In this document: positions 22,301 to 33,452 of the stretch, one piece after another
How the letters are laid out: every line of letters starts with the position of its first letter
Position numbering within the stretch: position 1 is the stretch's first letter
Translations under genes and position numbers: made by a program
Assembly: GCA_025766275.1 (NCBI GenBank)
Contig: JAFKAC010000049.1
Span: forward strand, 310,001-374,000
Length of the DNA stretch: 64,000 nt
Source: Lactarius indigo
Taxonomy: Eukaryota; Basidiomycota; Agaricomycetes; Russulales; Russulaceae
Reading direction: 5' to 3'
Notes under the pieces: generated by a model
The model's database searches: none
Seen by the model: only the letters and a program-made list of their open reading frames with translations
What the model was told of the DNA's origin: nothing

Positions 22301-24277
22301 AATGTCCTGTACAATGATGGCGCCGCTCCGCTGCACCGAGCATCTCAAGGTGGTCGTATTGACATTGCGCGGTTCCTGCTGGAGCACAATGCAGATGTCA
22401 ACATACCGAACAGCTCCCGTGAGACTCCACTGGGGCTGGCTTCCGCCAGAGGAGAATTGGGGGTATCACAGCTATTACTCCAGTGGGGGGCAGATGTAAA
22501 CTCCCTGAACAACAGAGCTCGTACACCTCTGGAGTCTGCATCACGAAACGGCCATCTGGAAGTTGTACAGTTCTTGATCGACAATGGCGCAACTGTGCAC
22601 AGTTGTGACGACGAAAGCTGGACACCTTTACATTCGGCGTCACGACAGGGGCATGCCAAGATCGGAGAGCTGCTTATCCAACACGGTGCAGATGTCAATA
22701 AGAAAAATAACAACCATCAATCCCCATTGTACTTAGCATCAGAAAACGGGCAACTCGACGTTTTACGATTACTAGTTCAGCACGGCGCTGATGTGAACTC
22801 CCGGAATAAGGACGACTCGACACCACTGAAGGCGGCGGCGCATCAGGGACATTTGGACGTCATTCGTTTTCTAATTGACAGTGGCGCAGATGTGAACTCC
22901 GGTGACCGCAAAGGCTGGACTCCTTTACATTCGGCGTCGGGAGAGGGGGATATGAAGATCATCGAACTGCTAGTTCAACATGGCGCAGATGTCAACAAGA
23001 AGAACGACAAGCAACAGTCCCCATTGTACCTTGCATCAGCGAATGGAAAATTCGAGAATTTACGACTACTAATTCAGCTGGGCGCAGATGTGAACTCACG
23101 GGACAACAAAGACTGGACACCACTGAAATCAGCCTCGGATATTGGACATCTGGACGTAGCTCGGCTCCTAGTTGCCAGTGGCGCAGATGTGAACGCTTGT
23201 GACAACAAGGGCTGGACTCCTTTGCATTCGGCATCATATGAAGGGCATGTCAAAATTGTAGAACTGCTTATTCAACATGGCGGAGATGTTAACAAGAAAA
23301 ACGACAAACTGCACTCCCCATTGCACTTGGCATCAGTGAAGGGGAATCTCGAAATTTCACAGTTATTAGTCCGGTGGGGTGCTGAAGTGAACTCCCGAAA
23401 TAACAATAACTGGACGCTGCTAAAGACTGCATCACACTATGGACATCTGGACGTCGTTCAGTTCTTAATTGACAGTGGAGTAGATCTGGATTCCTGCGAC
23501 AATAACGGCTGGGCCCCTTTTCATTCAGCTGCAAATAACGGCCATCTTGATGTTGTGAAGCTCCTACTTCGACGTGGCGCAGATGTTAACATACGTAACA
23601 ACCGCAACAAGACGCCTTTAGATCTTGCATCTAATAACGGGAAACTCGAGATTGTAAACTTTCTATCCGGATGCGTCGGAGATGTGGTGTCTCTGGACAA
23701 CATGGCCAACTCAACTCCGTCACCTTCGTCACCACAAAGCACAGGTCTGAATTTTGTGCACTCACTACAGAACGAGGCAAAATCCTCTGACGATGACAAA
23801 AGCCCGTTGTGCACTGCGTCAGAAAGTGGACAGCTCGACATCATGCGGTCATTGATTGACTGCGGTTCGGATGTCAACGAAAGGAACACTATTCGCCAGA
23901 CTCCATTGTCGCTGGCCTCGAAGCATGGGTCACTCGAGGCAGCAACACTGTTGATTGGGCACGGTGCAGACGTAAATGCTCGGGACAGGGACGGCCGGAC
24001 TCCGCTACATTCGGCGTCACGATATCGACATCTTGAAGTTACGCGGTTATTACTTGACCACGGCGCCGATGTGAATGCAAAAAAACGGGACCACGGAACT
24101 GCGCTGCATCTCGCGGCATATCGTGGGCACATCGAGGTCGTCAAGCTCTTGCTAGAACGTGGCGCAAACGCGAATGTACGGGATGGCGATGGGCGGACAC
24201 CAAAACAAACAGCAATAGCATTCGGACACCCCGCGATTGCAGAGTTGTTGTCAGGACAAGGTGCTTGCGAAGAGTAG
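19372..24277 (+). CDS. NLR-like STAND protein A: Goodbye-NACHT-ankyrin
   Basis: Ten exons, 1470 residues: 19372-19626, 19690-19743, 19795-19990, 20045-20197, 20255-20293, 20349-20390, 20442-20612, 20667-20691, 20743-21342, 21400-24277. Residues 1-246 form a helical Goodbye-type N-terminal domain (LDKHPFVDELRGRDSPDEV, SSSYDALVDLFECIGNFLK). The NACHT NTPase has its P-loop GKPGSGKS at 302-309 and Walker B IIIDALDEC at 404-412. A helical and winged region follows, ending near the QFSHFSVKEFLTSDRL motif. From about residue 785 there are 20 ankyrin repeats, split 15+5 by a Ser- and Asp-rich linker. Intron 6 (20391-20441) has a GC donor. Such receptors are thought to sense non-self or damage and oligomerise on NTP binding. 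This copy is more diverged from B, C and D than they are from each other, and carries its own triplicated repeat unit. No stop or frameshift is seen. Confidence 0.9.
22619..23509 (+). repeat. Three tandem 297-base units inside the ankyrin array of gene A
   Basis: Units at 22619-22915, 22916-23212 and 23213-23509 each encode the same order of three ankyrin repeats. These begin WTPLHSAS, then QSPLYLAS or HSPLHLAS, then STPLKAAA, WTPLKSAS or WTLLKTAS. The first repeat of each unit ends with GADVNKKN or GGDVNKKN. The unit length is exactly 99 codons in all three, so duplication was in frame. Confidence 0.9.
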
Positions 24278-25870
24278 TAGGGATTTAGAACACACGGCTC
24301 AGGGCCACGCTGGGATATAGTGGTAGTAGGATCGCAGGGTTATTGTCGTATCATGGTGCTCGTGAAACGTAGTCCATTGCAAGGTGTTACATTACGAACT
24401 AATTCCTTTCTTTTTCTTTCTCGATCCTTCCATACGCTCTCCAACCTGTTGACTCGAACCTTCTGTATGATTCGAGAGACGTATGACGTAGTTTGTACTA
24501 GTGACTCGATTCTCGTAGTACTTAAAGGCTCCCATGTTACCACTAGAGCTCTAAGCTCGACCTACTATATTCAACTGCAGCAGCTTTCTCGTATAGACAT
24601 CTTTGGCTTCACGAACAACGACCCCGACCGATCTCGCGTTCCCCCGCTCGTCTTGTGCATTATCGCTCCGCCGTCTGGTTCTCGGTATTCTCCGAACTCC
24701 GAACACCACGCCTTTCTGCGCGTGACAAAGGGACCACCCTAGTACTATATGTTCAGTTTATTTACCTACGTTTCGATTCGTTCCGCGTTATTGACACCTA
24801 GCAGGATATGGAATCGGAATAGGGTTGGATAGTGTATAAATATATCAGTGAGTAAAACATGTGCGTGGATGGTGTTTGCACAAACAGACAACGCTCAGCT
24901 GTTGCGCACACTTAAAAGGCAAAAAGCTAATGTTTACCTGCACGAATAGACAACGCTTTTAGGCGCATAAGTACACCTCCAGGTGAACGCGAAAGTAAAG
25001 TGTGATACAAAACTCACTTTAGCCGGTGCATAGAGGCAAAAGCTAAGGCTCTACGAATCTGCGGACGTCTGGTACGGGATTTGGGTAGACGACCTGTGCA
25101 TCCGAACTATCTTGCTATTGATAACCCGAGACAAAGCCCCAATAAAGCATCGCGCGGGCGCGGCTAGGGAGGAGAGCGGGGACAAAAGAAGGAAAACCCA
25201 AGGGTCCCTATCTCAGCCCTGGGGGGCACACGATTCGAGGCGTCTGATGCAAGGAACGGACCTTATTTCACTTGGCGTGAACGCGGGCATAACCGTCTAG
25301 GAAGCCCAGAGCTATCTTCAGCATCCCCACCTCTTCTTTTGAATCCATTTTTGTGCACTGGCACTCGAGGGCAATGAACCCTATGTAGCGCTACGGTTTT
25401 GGATGTACTACGCGTCCAGATAGCACCCCTACTGTATTTATTCTCCTGCTGCTGGAAGTCACGGAGACACCTTAAACACATCTTAGAATACCATGTAAAT
25501 TGCACTACGCGTGTCCGGAGAGTCCACGGCCCGTACCCCAAGGTATAAGAATAAAAAAGCATCGCGCGGGTTTGCATAATTCTCGCGTAGACACAAGGAA
25601 CGAATACCTTATCGTTGACAAGAACGAATCACAAAGCTTCCTTCAACATGACATTGACCCTACAGTACTACGGAGGCTACCCGAATTCCGATATCGATCG
25701 TGTATTCGGGCTGCAAAATTGAGCAACCCCGACCGTAGACTGCGATGTACTAGGTATATGGACCTGAAAGCTCTACAATAGCGGCATTCTCGTAGTAAAG
25801 AACGATTCTAGCATCCGAGTAAACACCGCGTTTGTAACATAAATTGAGTAATATCACGATCGTTATAGCA
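24278..25870. other. Convergent intergenic region between NLR genes A and B
   Basis: The 3' ends of A (plus) and B (minus) face each other here. The segment is AT-richer than the genes. It contains short repeats: GACAACGCT occurs at about 24889 and 24950, and AAAGCATCGCGCGGG at about 25144 and 25556. I see no gene. Open frames on either strand lack motifs. Confidence 0.45.
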
Positions 25871-28800
25871 CTATATCCCACGCGCGCCGTGACTTGACAG
25901 TAATTGTGCAAGATCACGTCTCCCACTCGCAATTGCTTCTCGGGATGGTGTCCTGCCGTCGACATTGATCGCATTTACGTTGGCGCCTCGCTCAAGCAAC
26001 AGCTGCGCAATCTCGAGAAACCCGTTTTTGGCCGCCATGTGCAGCGAAGTCCAGCGATCTTGATCCGTCGCGTCAACGTCGGCGCCATGGTCGAGCAACA
26101 ACCGCGCGATATCGAAATGTCCTTCCCAAGATGCCTCGTGCAATGGAGTCCAGCCCTCCCTATCACGACTATTCACATCTGCGCCACGATCGACCAGTAG
26201 GCGTACAACCTCTAATCTCCCTCCTCTTGATGCCACATCCAATGGTGTGTCGTAGTCTTCGTTCCGAGTGTCGACGCCCACCCCACGGTCTAGTAACTTT
26301 CGCAAGATTTCAAGGCGTCCGCTTTCTGACGCGGTATGCAGCGTCATTTCGTCCGGGATACGGTCAACGCTTTCACTTTCCGGTAGAGGGTGAACGACAT
26401 CCGGACGCTTGCTTAGAGGCGCGGTTTTTGGTAGGTCTGAGCCCGTGCGCTCGGCAAGAAAGCTGGCGACATCATGCTTCTCGTTGACAAATGCCAGGTC
26501 TAACGGAGATTCGTCGTTTCCGTTCTGCGCGTTGATGTCCGCCCCAGACTCCAGTAACAGCTTCACGATGTCTAGATGCCCCTCTCGTGCCGCCATGTGT
26601 AATGGTGTTCGCCCCTCGCTATCTCTGGAGCTCACATTTGAGCCACACTTGATGAGGAGGCGTGCGACCTCGAGCGTTCCGTTAGCTGAAGCGAGGTCCA
26701 GTGGCGTTTCTCGATTTTCGGCTGGCTTGTTGATGTCTGCACCGCGTTCGACTAGTAATTCCGCAACGTTGTGGTGTCCATACATCGACACAATATGGAG
26801 CGGAGTTCGAAGGTCAGCGTCCTGCGAATTTACATCCGCCCCGTGGTCAAGTAACAGCTGCACGGCGTCGAGATGTCCATGTCGTGAAGCGAAATGCAAT
26901 GAAGTCCAACCCTCGTCGTCACTTATCTCAACGCCTGCACCTTGTTCGATTAGAAAGCGCGAAGTTTTGACCTGACCATCGCCCGACGCTACAGCCAAGG
27001 GTGTCTTGTGCTCCCCATTGAGAATATGGATTTCCGTGCCGTGCGCGAGAAATAAGCGGACGATTTCGAGTTGGTCATCCTTCAACGTCCTGTGGAAGGG
27101 AGTCTCGCCTTCGCCATCGCGGATGGTAACATCTGCCCCGTGGTCGAGTAACTGCTGAACAATTTCGAGATACCCGCCGTCTGATGCTGCGTGTAATGAG
27201 GTCCAGCCTTTGTTATCCCGGGAATTCACATCCGTAGCATGGTCAAGGAGTAGTCGCACGACATCCGAAAATCCGTTCCGCGAGGCCGTCTTCAGAGGAG
27301 TCTCACCATCGTTGTCTCGTGTGTCCACCTTCGCGCCACTATCAAGCAGCAATCGTACAATATCTAGGTGCCCGTTTTCCGACGCGACGTTCATCGCAGT
27401 CCGACCTTGGTTATCACAGAGCTCGGCATCCGCGTTGTTCTGTAGAAATAGTTGGGCAACTTCGACTTCTCCCTCGCACGACGCCAGCCAGAGTGGGGTT
27501 TCACGATCCTCGTTCGGTAGGTTGACATCCGCGTGGTGCTCGAGCAGTAACTGCACAATGTCGCCGCGGCCACTGCGCGATGCAATGTGCAACGGACTTG
27601 CGCCGTCGTCATCTAGGGTATTAATATCTGCACCGTGCTGCAGGAGCAAAAGGGCGATATCCATATGTCCCTTGGCGAACGCGGCGTGCAAGGGAGTCCC
27701 GTAATAACCACCAGTGGAATTGACATCCTCCGGACAAACACCGAGTAGGCGCTCTACGAGGCCGCGAAAGCCACAGAGTACTGCGTAGTATAGTGGGGTC
27801 GCTTCTGGCTCTGTCGGGTGGGTCGTGGATACGTGTCCCCCCCAAGGATAATCTATATCATACAGCCAGACCCACGTGGCAAAGTAGGGCTTGTCCTGGT
27901 CGAAAAGATGTTCCACTTCATCCAGGATGATAGACGATACATTCCCGAACTTGACATGGTCAACCCAGTATCGGGCGGAATAGAGAGCGAGGGGAAGGTT
28001 TTTAATGCTGTCCTTGTCGGCGCTGTCATCTAGCTTTAGTAAGATGCCGAGGCAAGCTCGAGCGAGGAGCGTATGCGCAAGATGGGGAACAATATGATAA
28101 CGGGAGAGCTCTTTTTCGGCTGTCGCGAGTCGATCGGAGGTCAGGAATTCCTTCACCGAAAAATGTGAAAATTGCACGACTGGTGAACCGTCGACGTCGA
28201 CAACGGTGACTAGGCTGGAACATGCTGACAACACGGCTTCGTGCGAATCCTCTGGGCGCCAATCTGGGCGATATTCGGCAGGGTGTCCGGGGTCAAATCG
28301 AAGGGCAAGAATCTCCGCGAGTTCGTCAACGCGAAGCGGGCGGATGGCTACTGTCAGACATTGGAACAGGCGGTATGCAGAGTTTCGTTTCTCCTTATCA
28401 ATGCTAAGCAATATCTGCTCATATGTTTCGTCCAAAGATTCGGGCAACGTGTCTAGAGTATGCCGAATTGTCCCAGGAAAACTACGACGCAGGGTTTCTA
28501 GCTGGCAAAAGACCCACCGGAACCTGTCCACTTTCGTAAACGAATACACCAAAGGACCACCGCAAGAATGGCTTACATCCCGTCCGCTCTCTCAGAGAGG
28601 GTGTCAATTACCAGCTGCTTTTCCTGTGCTCTCCACTTCCGCATCCTCCGGTCTGAATGGACGACCTTACTGATATAATCCGAGATATCTTTCTTCTGTC
28701 CGCTTTCATCGTGAAGCGATACTCGGAACTGCGCCAACGGCTCAAGAACACTTCGGATGTCGAACTCCGGACGGCTGGAAACACATAGATGTACATTTGG

Positions 28801-30577
28801 GAGCTGACAATCGATGAGATCTTCCAAAAACTCCAGCACCTTCTCACGTGGTGTCGGCATCCCAGATGTGTTAGGACATTCGTCCAGAGCGTCCACAATG
28901 ATATAAATTGTCGGCTGTCCTTCCAGTCGGAGCATATCCATTAGACACTGTGCAAGCGCACTATCGCTGGGCTCTCGTGTCCCCGCGGCGTGAGATGAAT
29001 ACAGGCGAGACAAAATTTCATAGCAAGGATCCGACTCGGCGCAGAGCTGACAAAGGAGAGAAGACAGTAATCCACGGCGGTGTTGCTTGTCGGTGTCCCT
29101 AAAGTCGAAGTAAAAGTACGCCATCAACGCCAATCCAGCTGCGCACAGGCCCTCGATGTCCCGAATGATCGCGGAGCTAGTGGAGAGTCTGAGAAACACC
29201 AAGCAGAATGATGGGAAACGACATACAGGAGAATACTTTTTCCCGATCCCGCTATGAAGTAAGGGACTTATCAGGGGGCATAACACGGAAGACACAGAGT
29301 GACACGCACGTTTGCCATGAATCCACAACAACGTACCCTTGGCATTCCAGTCGGAGAATATGCCGCCTTGTAAGAACCATATGGCGGTTCCATCTTGGTA
29401 AGCCTCACAGGCTATGTTGTAGTTTTTTGACGGATCTGGGGGAGAGATCCAATTTCGGGCGTCCTTTTGCAACTGGTCACCTACGAGATATATTCAGCGT
29501 GATTAAGAGGAGCAGAAAAAGTGGTGACGGACGCTTCATCTTATTTATCTCGCTCGCTATCCCTTGCATCGTGACTGGTACAAGTCGTCAGCCCGCGTAC
29601 AAGACACCTAGGCACTCAAGACGACTCCTAACGTACCCAGAACGTTCCTGACCCCGTCCAGTGACGCCTTACCGTCTATCCAATGCTAGCTCAGCGCGAC
29701 ATCGACACCCGTCTGAACATCAGCCACCTACCGTCCATGACCACCTTCACATTATTCACGAGACAGTGGACCACTTCTAGAGTCTGCGCTGCCATAACCC
29801 GAGCTTCTTCCTGCGTCAGACGGTCCAGCTTCTGTAGCACTGCCTCGATTTCACTCTCTCCTAGCAGCTTCTTTGCAAACTTTTCTGTACCACGTTGAGC
29901 TATCTGAGCTTGGAACCAATTGGAGAATCCGCTTACTCAATCTACCTTGCTGAACCTGTTTAGTGGCGAGTGCGAGCACCGAGAGTAGCTCAACCAATAT
30001 TTTTACAATGATGTCTGTCATCAGAGGAGTGAACGGGATGGAAGTGTATATTTGAAGGCGTTTGAGGAAATTTCCGAGGCATTCGAACAAGTCCACAAGT
30101 GAGTCGTAGCTCGAGCTGACATCACTGGCTGCCTGATGGGTCCAGATATCGGGAAGATGAAAGTGGAGTATATAACGGGGTACGTACCGTGAGGAGAACT
30201 TCGACGCTGACAAGGACTGCACTCGCTGGTGGGAACGGTACCTGGTAGCGGAGTGAAATTGCAACCAGCAAGAATCAAGGTGCTGCACTCACCAGACTGA
30301 CGGCCTCTCCGAGGACACCAGAAAATCCGTGGACAACCTGCACTACCGGTTTAAGCCAGTCTATGACTGTGCGACCTCCATCTCGATAGTCCTTAAACGC
30401 ATGGGCCTTATCTTGAAGGAGTTCTAAGACAGCGTCGGGGGAATCACAGTGTCGGAGTGCGTCAGCAAGTGGGTTCTTTGTGAGGTCTATGCCAACCTGG
30501 CTGGCATAGTGATCGAATGCATCGACAATGAGCCGAAAATTAGAAGCCTGAGGGGATGCGGATGGCAGGGTCGACAT
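25871..30577 (-). CDS. NLR-like STAND protein B: Goodbye-NACHT-ankyrin
   Basis: Ten minus-strand exons give 1405 residues: 30293-30577, 30188-30241, 29937-30132, 29732-29884, 29637-29675, 29533-29574, 29310-29480, 29227-29251, 28577-29176, 25871-28523. Exons 2 to 9 have exactly the same lengths as in gene A. The N-terminal Goodbye domain reads FRLIVDAFDHYASQVGIDL and SSSYDSLVDLFECLGNFLK. The P-loop GKPGSGKS is again on a 25-base exon, and Walker B is IYIIVDALDECPN. About 18 ankyrin repeats follow from near residue 790. They are split 13+5 by a linker with PLPESESVDRIPDE. The array is colinear with that of gene C repeat by repeat. The gene appears intact, with no stops or frameshifts. It is transcribed towards gene A. 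Its promoter shares a block with C and D. Confidence 0.9.
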
Positions 30578-30589
30578 TTTTCTTCGAAA

Positions 30590-30674
30590 GTGTGGTCACT
30601 GATGGTGAGATCGATTTGTGGGTGCGCGCTCAGCGCTTCCTCACATCACGTTGTCAGCTGCTGTAAGAGCGCTC
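30590..30674 (-). promoter_or_regulatory. Promoter block of NLR gene B, shared with C and D
   Basis: Read on the minus strand, this segment contains CAACGTGATGTGAGGAAG, then CGCACCCACAAATCG, then CATCAGTGACCACACTTTC just before the start codon. The same order occurs upstream of gene C, and the last part upstream of gene D. Confidence 0.6.
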
Positions 30675-31099
30675 AAATACTGTAACAAGCGCGCCAAGGA
30701 GTGGCGGGACACCGGATGTTTGAATTATGGCTGGCTGGGCTACGCCGCAGGCCGAACAAACTGAAGCTAGCTTTTGCTTTCCACACTGTCGACCTGTTGA
30801 GACTAGAACGGAACTGAATAGGTCTTTAGAACTCGACACTTTAGTACGTTGCAAGAGGTGTTGCTCCGCCTTCTGTCACCTTCACACCGCCGCGGCGTAG
30901 AGGCCCACTGGCAGCCTGTTTCCAGCATGGCCGTTGCACCTCTGATGCAAATTTGGGAAGTAAAAAAAGAATTTATCCAATCAGTTAACCTCAGAGAGCC
31001 TACCCGCTCTTGATCGTCTCGTCTGTCCAGGAACGAAATCTGTCCGGATCGTTCAGCCATCGACCGCGTGACCCCCTATGCTCCCGACTCCGAGTCGGA

Positions 31100-31352
31100 C
31101 AAGGGCTCAACTACTAACAAGTCATGCTGTGCGTGTCTTGCATTCCAATCCAAGAGCAAGTGGCTAACGATAGATAAACGAACGACAGCGTATGGTGTAC
31201 GCGGCGCGACGGACCTTCGTGTCCGAGTCCACGCGAATGACATCGCCGCATATTACCTTCTTCGGTGAACTTGACTCGCACTCCACCTGCGTCGTCAGTA
31301 GACTCGTCACCAAGGACAAGCCACTCGAACATTCTGGACCTGGAGCCTTCAA
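31100..31352 (-). other. Possible small gene or gene remnant, duplicated at 35.5 kb
   Basis: On the minus strand a frame starting near 31332 reads MFEWLVLGDESTDDAGG, followed by a consensus GTAATATG donor. The counterpart at about 35358-35640 reads MSVWLVLDDEHDDDAGG and has the same donor. After an intron of about 80 bases the two copies read ATCSWIGMQD and ATYSGWEVGN. Conservation of frame, donor and acceptor between copies suggests it was once coding. The C-termini differ, and copy 1 stops early. I do not recognise the protein. Confidence 0.3.
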
Positions 31353-31859
31353 TTTCGACCTCGACCAGCTCTATCAGACTGAGTGTCAGTTATTTTACGC
31401 CTCCCTTCCACCGAGTATAACGAGGTCGTACGCACTCCGTTCGTCCGTCACCGGACCTCAATTTCATCTTCCGCGGCGGAGGCAGCGCACCACATCGTAG
31501 CGTTGGCAACAGTGAGCGTGGAGAGGGGTTCAGTGAATCTTGATCTTGCTACGGTCATGTGGGGGCGAGTGTGTGCGCTCTTCATCCTCCAGAGGGGCTT
31601 CGCATCCTGCTGCAGGAGAGGAATGGGACTCTGCCCGAGAGGGGCGCCAAAAGCATGGGACGGGGACTCCAGGCGTTACAAACCACAGACAGCGCCAAGG
31701 ACAGTGCCGGATGAGACCGACATTCAGTTCGCCAATGGCGTCCGGAGAAAAGGACCAGGACTTAATCAGACAACCAACCGATATGTTAAAGTACTGCTCT
31801 AACATTACTATCACAGTGTCAATTCGACATGAGGGCAAACGTAAGGGTGTCAAGTTACT

Positions 31860-33452
31860 CTACTGTGTCACGGTCGGGGGAGCTGAACTCCTCTCGGACC
31901 ACTCCTGTGGCCATACCCACCACCACCCAAAGTTCTGTGTCTCGGTGCCCCATACCCCTACCATCCCAAATGGTGTCATTACACCATGCCATTCCCATGA
32001 ATGTTCGCCTACGTAGGTCTTTCTTGCGATGACCACACCGGTTTGCGTGTCAGATGACCCCTCGAGCGTGAATGAGCCCACACCATCAGCGCCGTCACCA
32101 CGGAAATACACTTTATTGGCCGCCGCATCTGCCGGGGGCGGCGCAAAGTACAACTTGAAGAACATCGGTGGATCATTCATCCTCTCGACTGTGCGTGTGA
32201 TGGTGTAATAACCAACCCATCCGTGGCCAGAAGCGGATGAAAGCCCTGCGAGGGGAGTTCCAGCCAGCCCATCTCGCAGCCACGGCCATACAAATGCAGG
32301 AGAACCTAGTTCATATGGTTCATCATATTGGGATCCAGGGTCCATTGGGGGTAGCGAGGGCGGCAATAGAGAGAGCTTCTCGCGCGCCACATCGAAATGC
32401 AGCTTCAGGCGCATCTTTAACTGGATAAGGAAGCCTGCAGAGTAGCGCATGGAGGTCCCGACGGTGTCTGTAAGGGTCCTCGCACTACCGGTACTGGGGA
32501 ATAGGACCATAGCTCCTCGTGGGAGTCTCGAAAATGTGGCGGCTACGAAATCGGGTGATCCCTCTTCAGTCCAGGCGGCGCCAAAAATTGACTCAATTTT
32601 GTTCGCGTTGCCTACAGTGACCGAAATAAAGAGATGGTCAGCGGTGTCCTAGTCGTGACTCACTGAGATGGCAAGCTAAACTCACATTGCATTACAAACG
32701 CTACCAAGCCGAAGCACGCGCGCTCCAGCCAACTGAAGGTCGAAAACAACGACTGATCACGAATCTCGTGACTTCGCTGAGGTGGCGTACGGCAGAAAAT
32801 CTCTGTCACCACCGTCAAGTGGGCCCGCAATGCGTCACAATACTTTGTTTCGGTGATTTGCAGAATATTATTTGCACCTGTGGGTATTGAGGGATGAGTT
32901 TATGGATGAACACGGGGAAATGGAGGAACGCTGGCTAGGAAGGGTTGGGGGACTTACGGTGATGAACGATGAGCATCGGAAAAACCTTACTCAACCTTCG
33001 ACTCCAGTCCTTTGTCCTTCCAAAGTCTATACTGGAGTAAAATAAATAGTAAATACTCAGTTTTGTGAAACGGCATGAAATAATATTGGATGGAAGCACC
33101 ATGTATTGCGAATGTTGCGAACGTCACAGTTCGGAGACTCAGAGCGTGTCTCCACCAGCGGAGGCGATAGGCCACCCGCGGAGGCTTCTTCGAAAAGTTG
33201 CAAGGTCTTGGTATGGATGTAATCAATGTGCATCCATCGCTTCCAATCCGCCCGGCGGTGTGCTTTATCGTCTTCATCTTTCCATGCGTCGACATCCCAT
33301 TTTTGCGATAACAGACGCGCCTTGAAGAGAGCCGGAGTCGACAGGGCCACGCGTACAGTGCGGTTAGTGAGGCCCAAAGCTACGATGTCCTCTGTGAGAG
33401 GAAGATGGAGGGCGATCTCACAGAGAATTTCCGGTGGGAAGGGTAATGACAT
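31860..33452 (-). CDS. F-box domain protein, copy 1
   Basis: Four exons on the minus strand (33100-33452, 32958-33031, 32686-32877, 31860-32611) encode 456 residues. The N-terminal F-box is LPFPPEILCEIALHLPL, then TNRTVRVALSTPALFKARL; such domains recruit substrates to SCF ubiquitin ligases through Skp1. The rest has no named domain that I recognise. It contains a segment FGRTKDWSRRLSKVFPMLIV, the run RYSAGFLIQLKMRLKLHFD, and a C-terminal part rich in Trp and Gly (WVGYYT, WEWHGVMTPFGMVGV, FGWWWVWPQEW) that could be a beta-rich recognition domain. The exon lengths match copy 2 except in the last exon. No stop or frameshift is seen, so both copies are probably expressed. The substrate is unknown. 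Confidence 0.8.

Noticed and set aside
23521..24144. 207-codon open frame antisense to the ankyrin repeats of gene A
   Set aside because: It is a by-product of the repeat's codon pattern. Similar antisense frames occur opposite the arrays in B and C.
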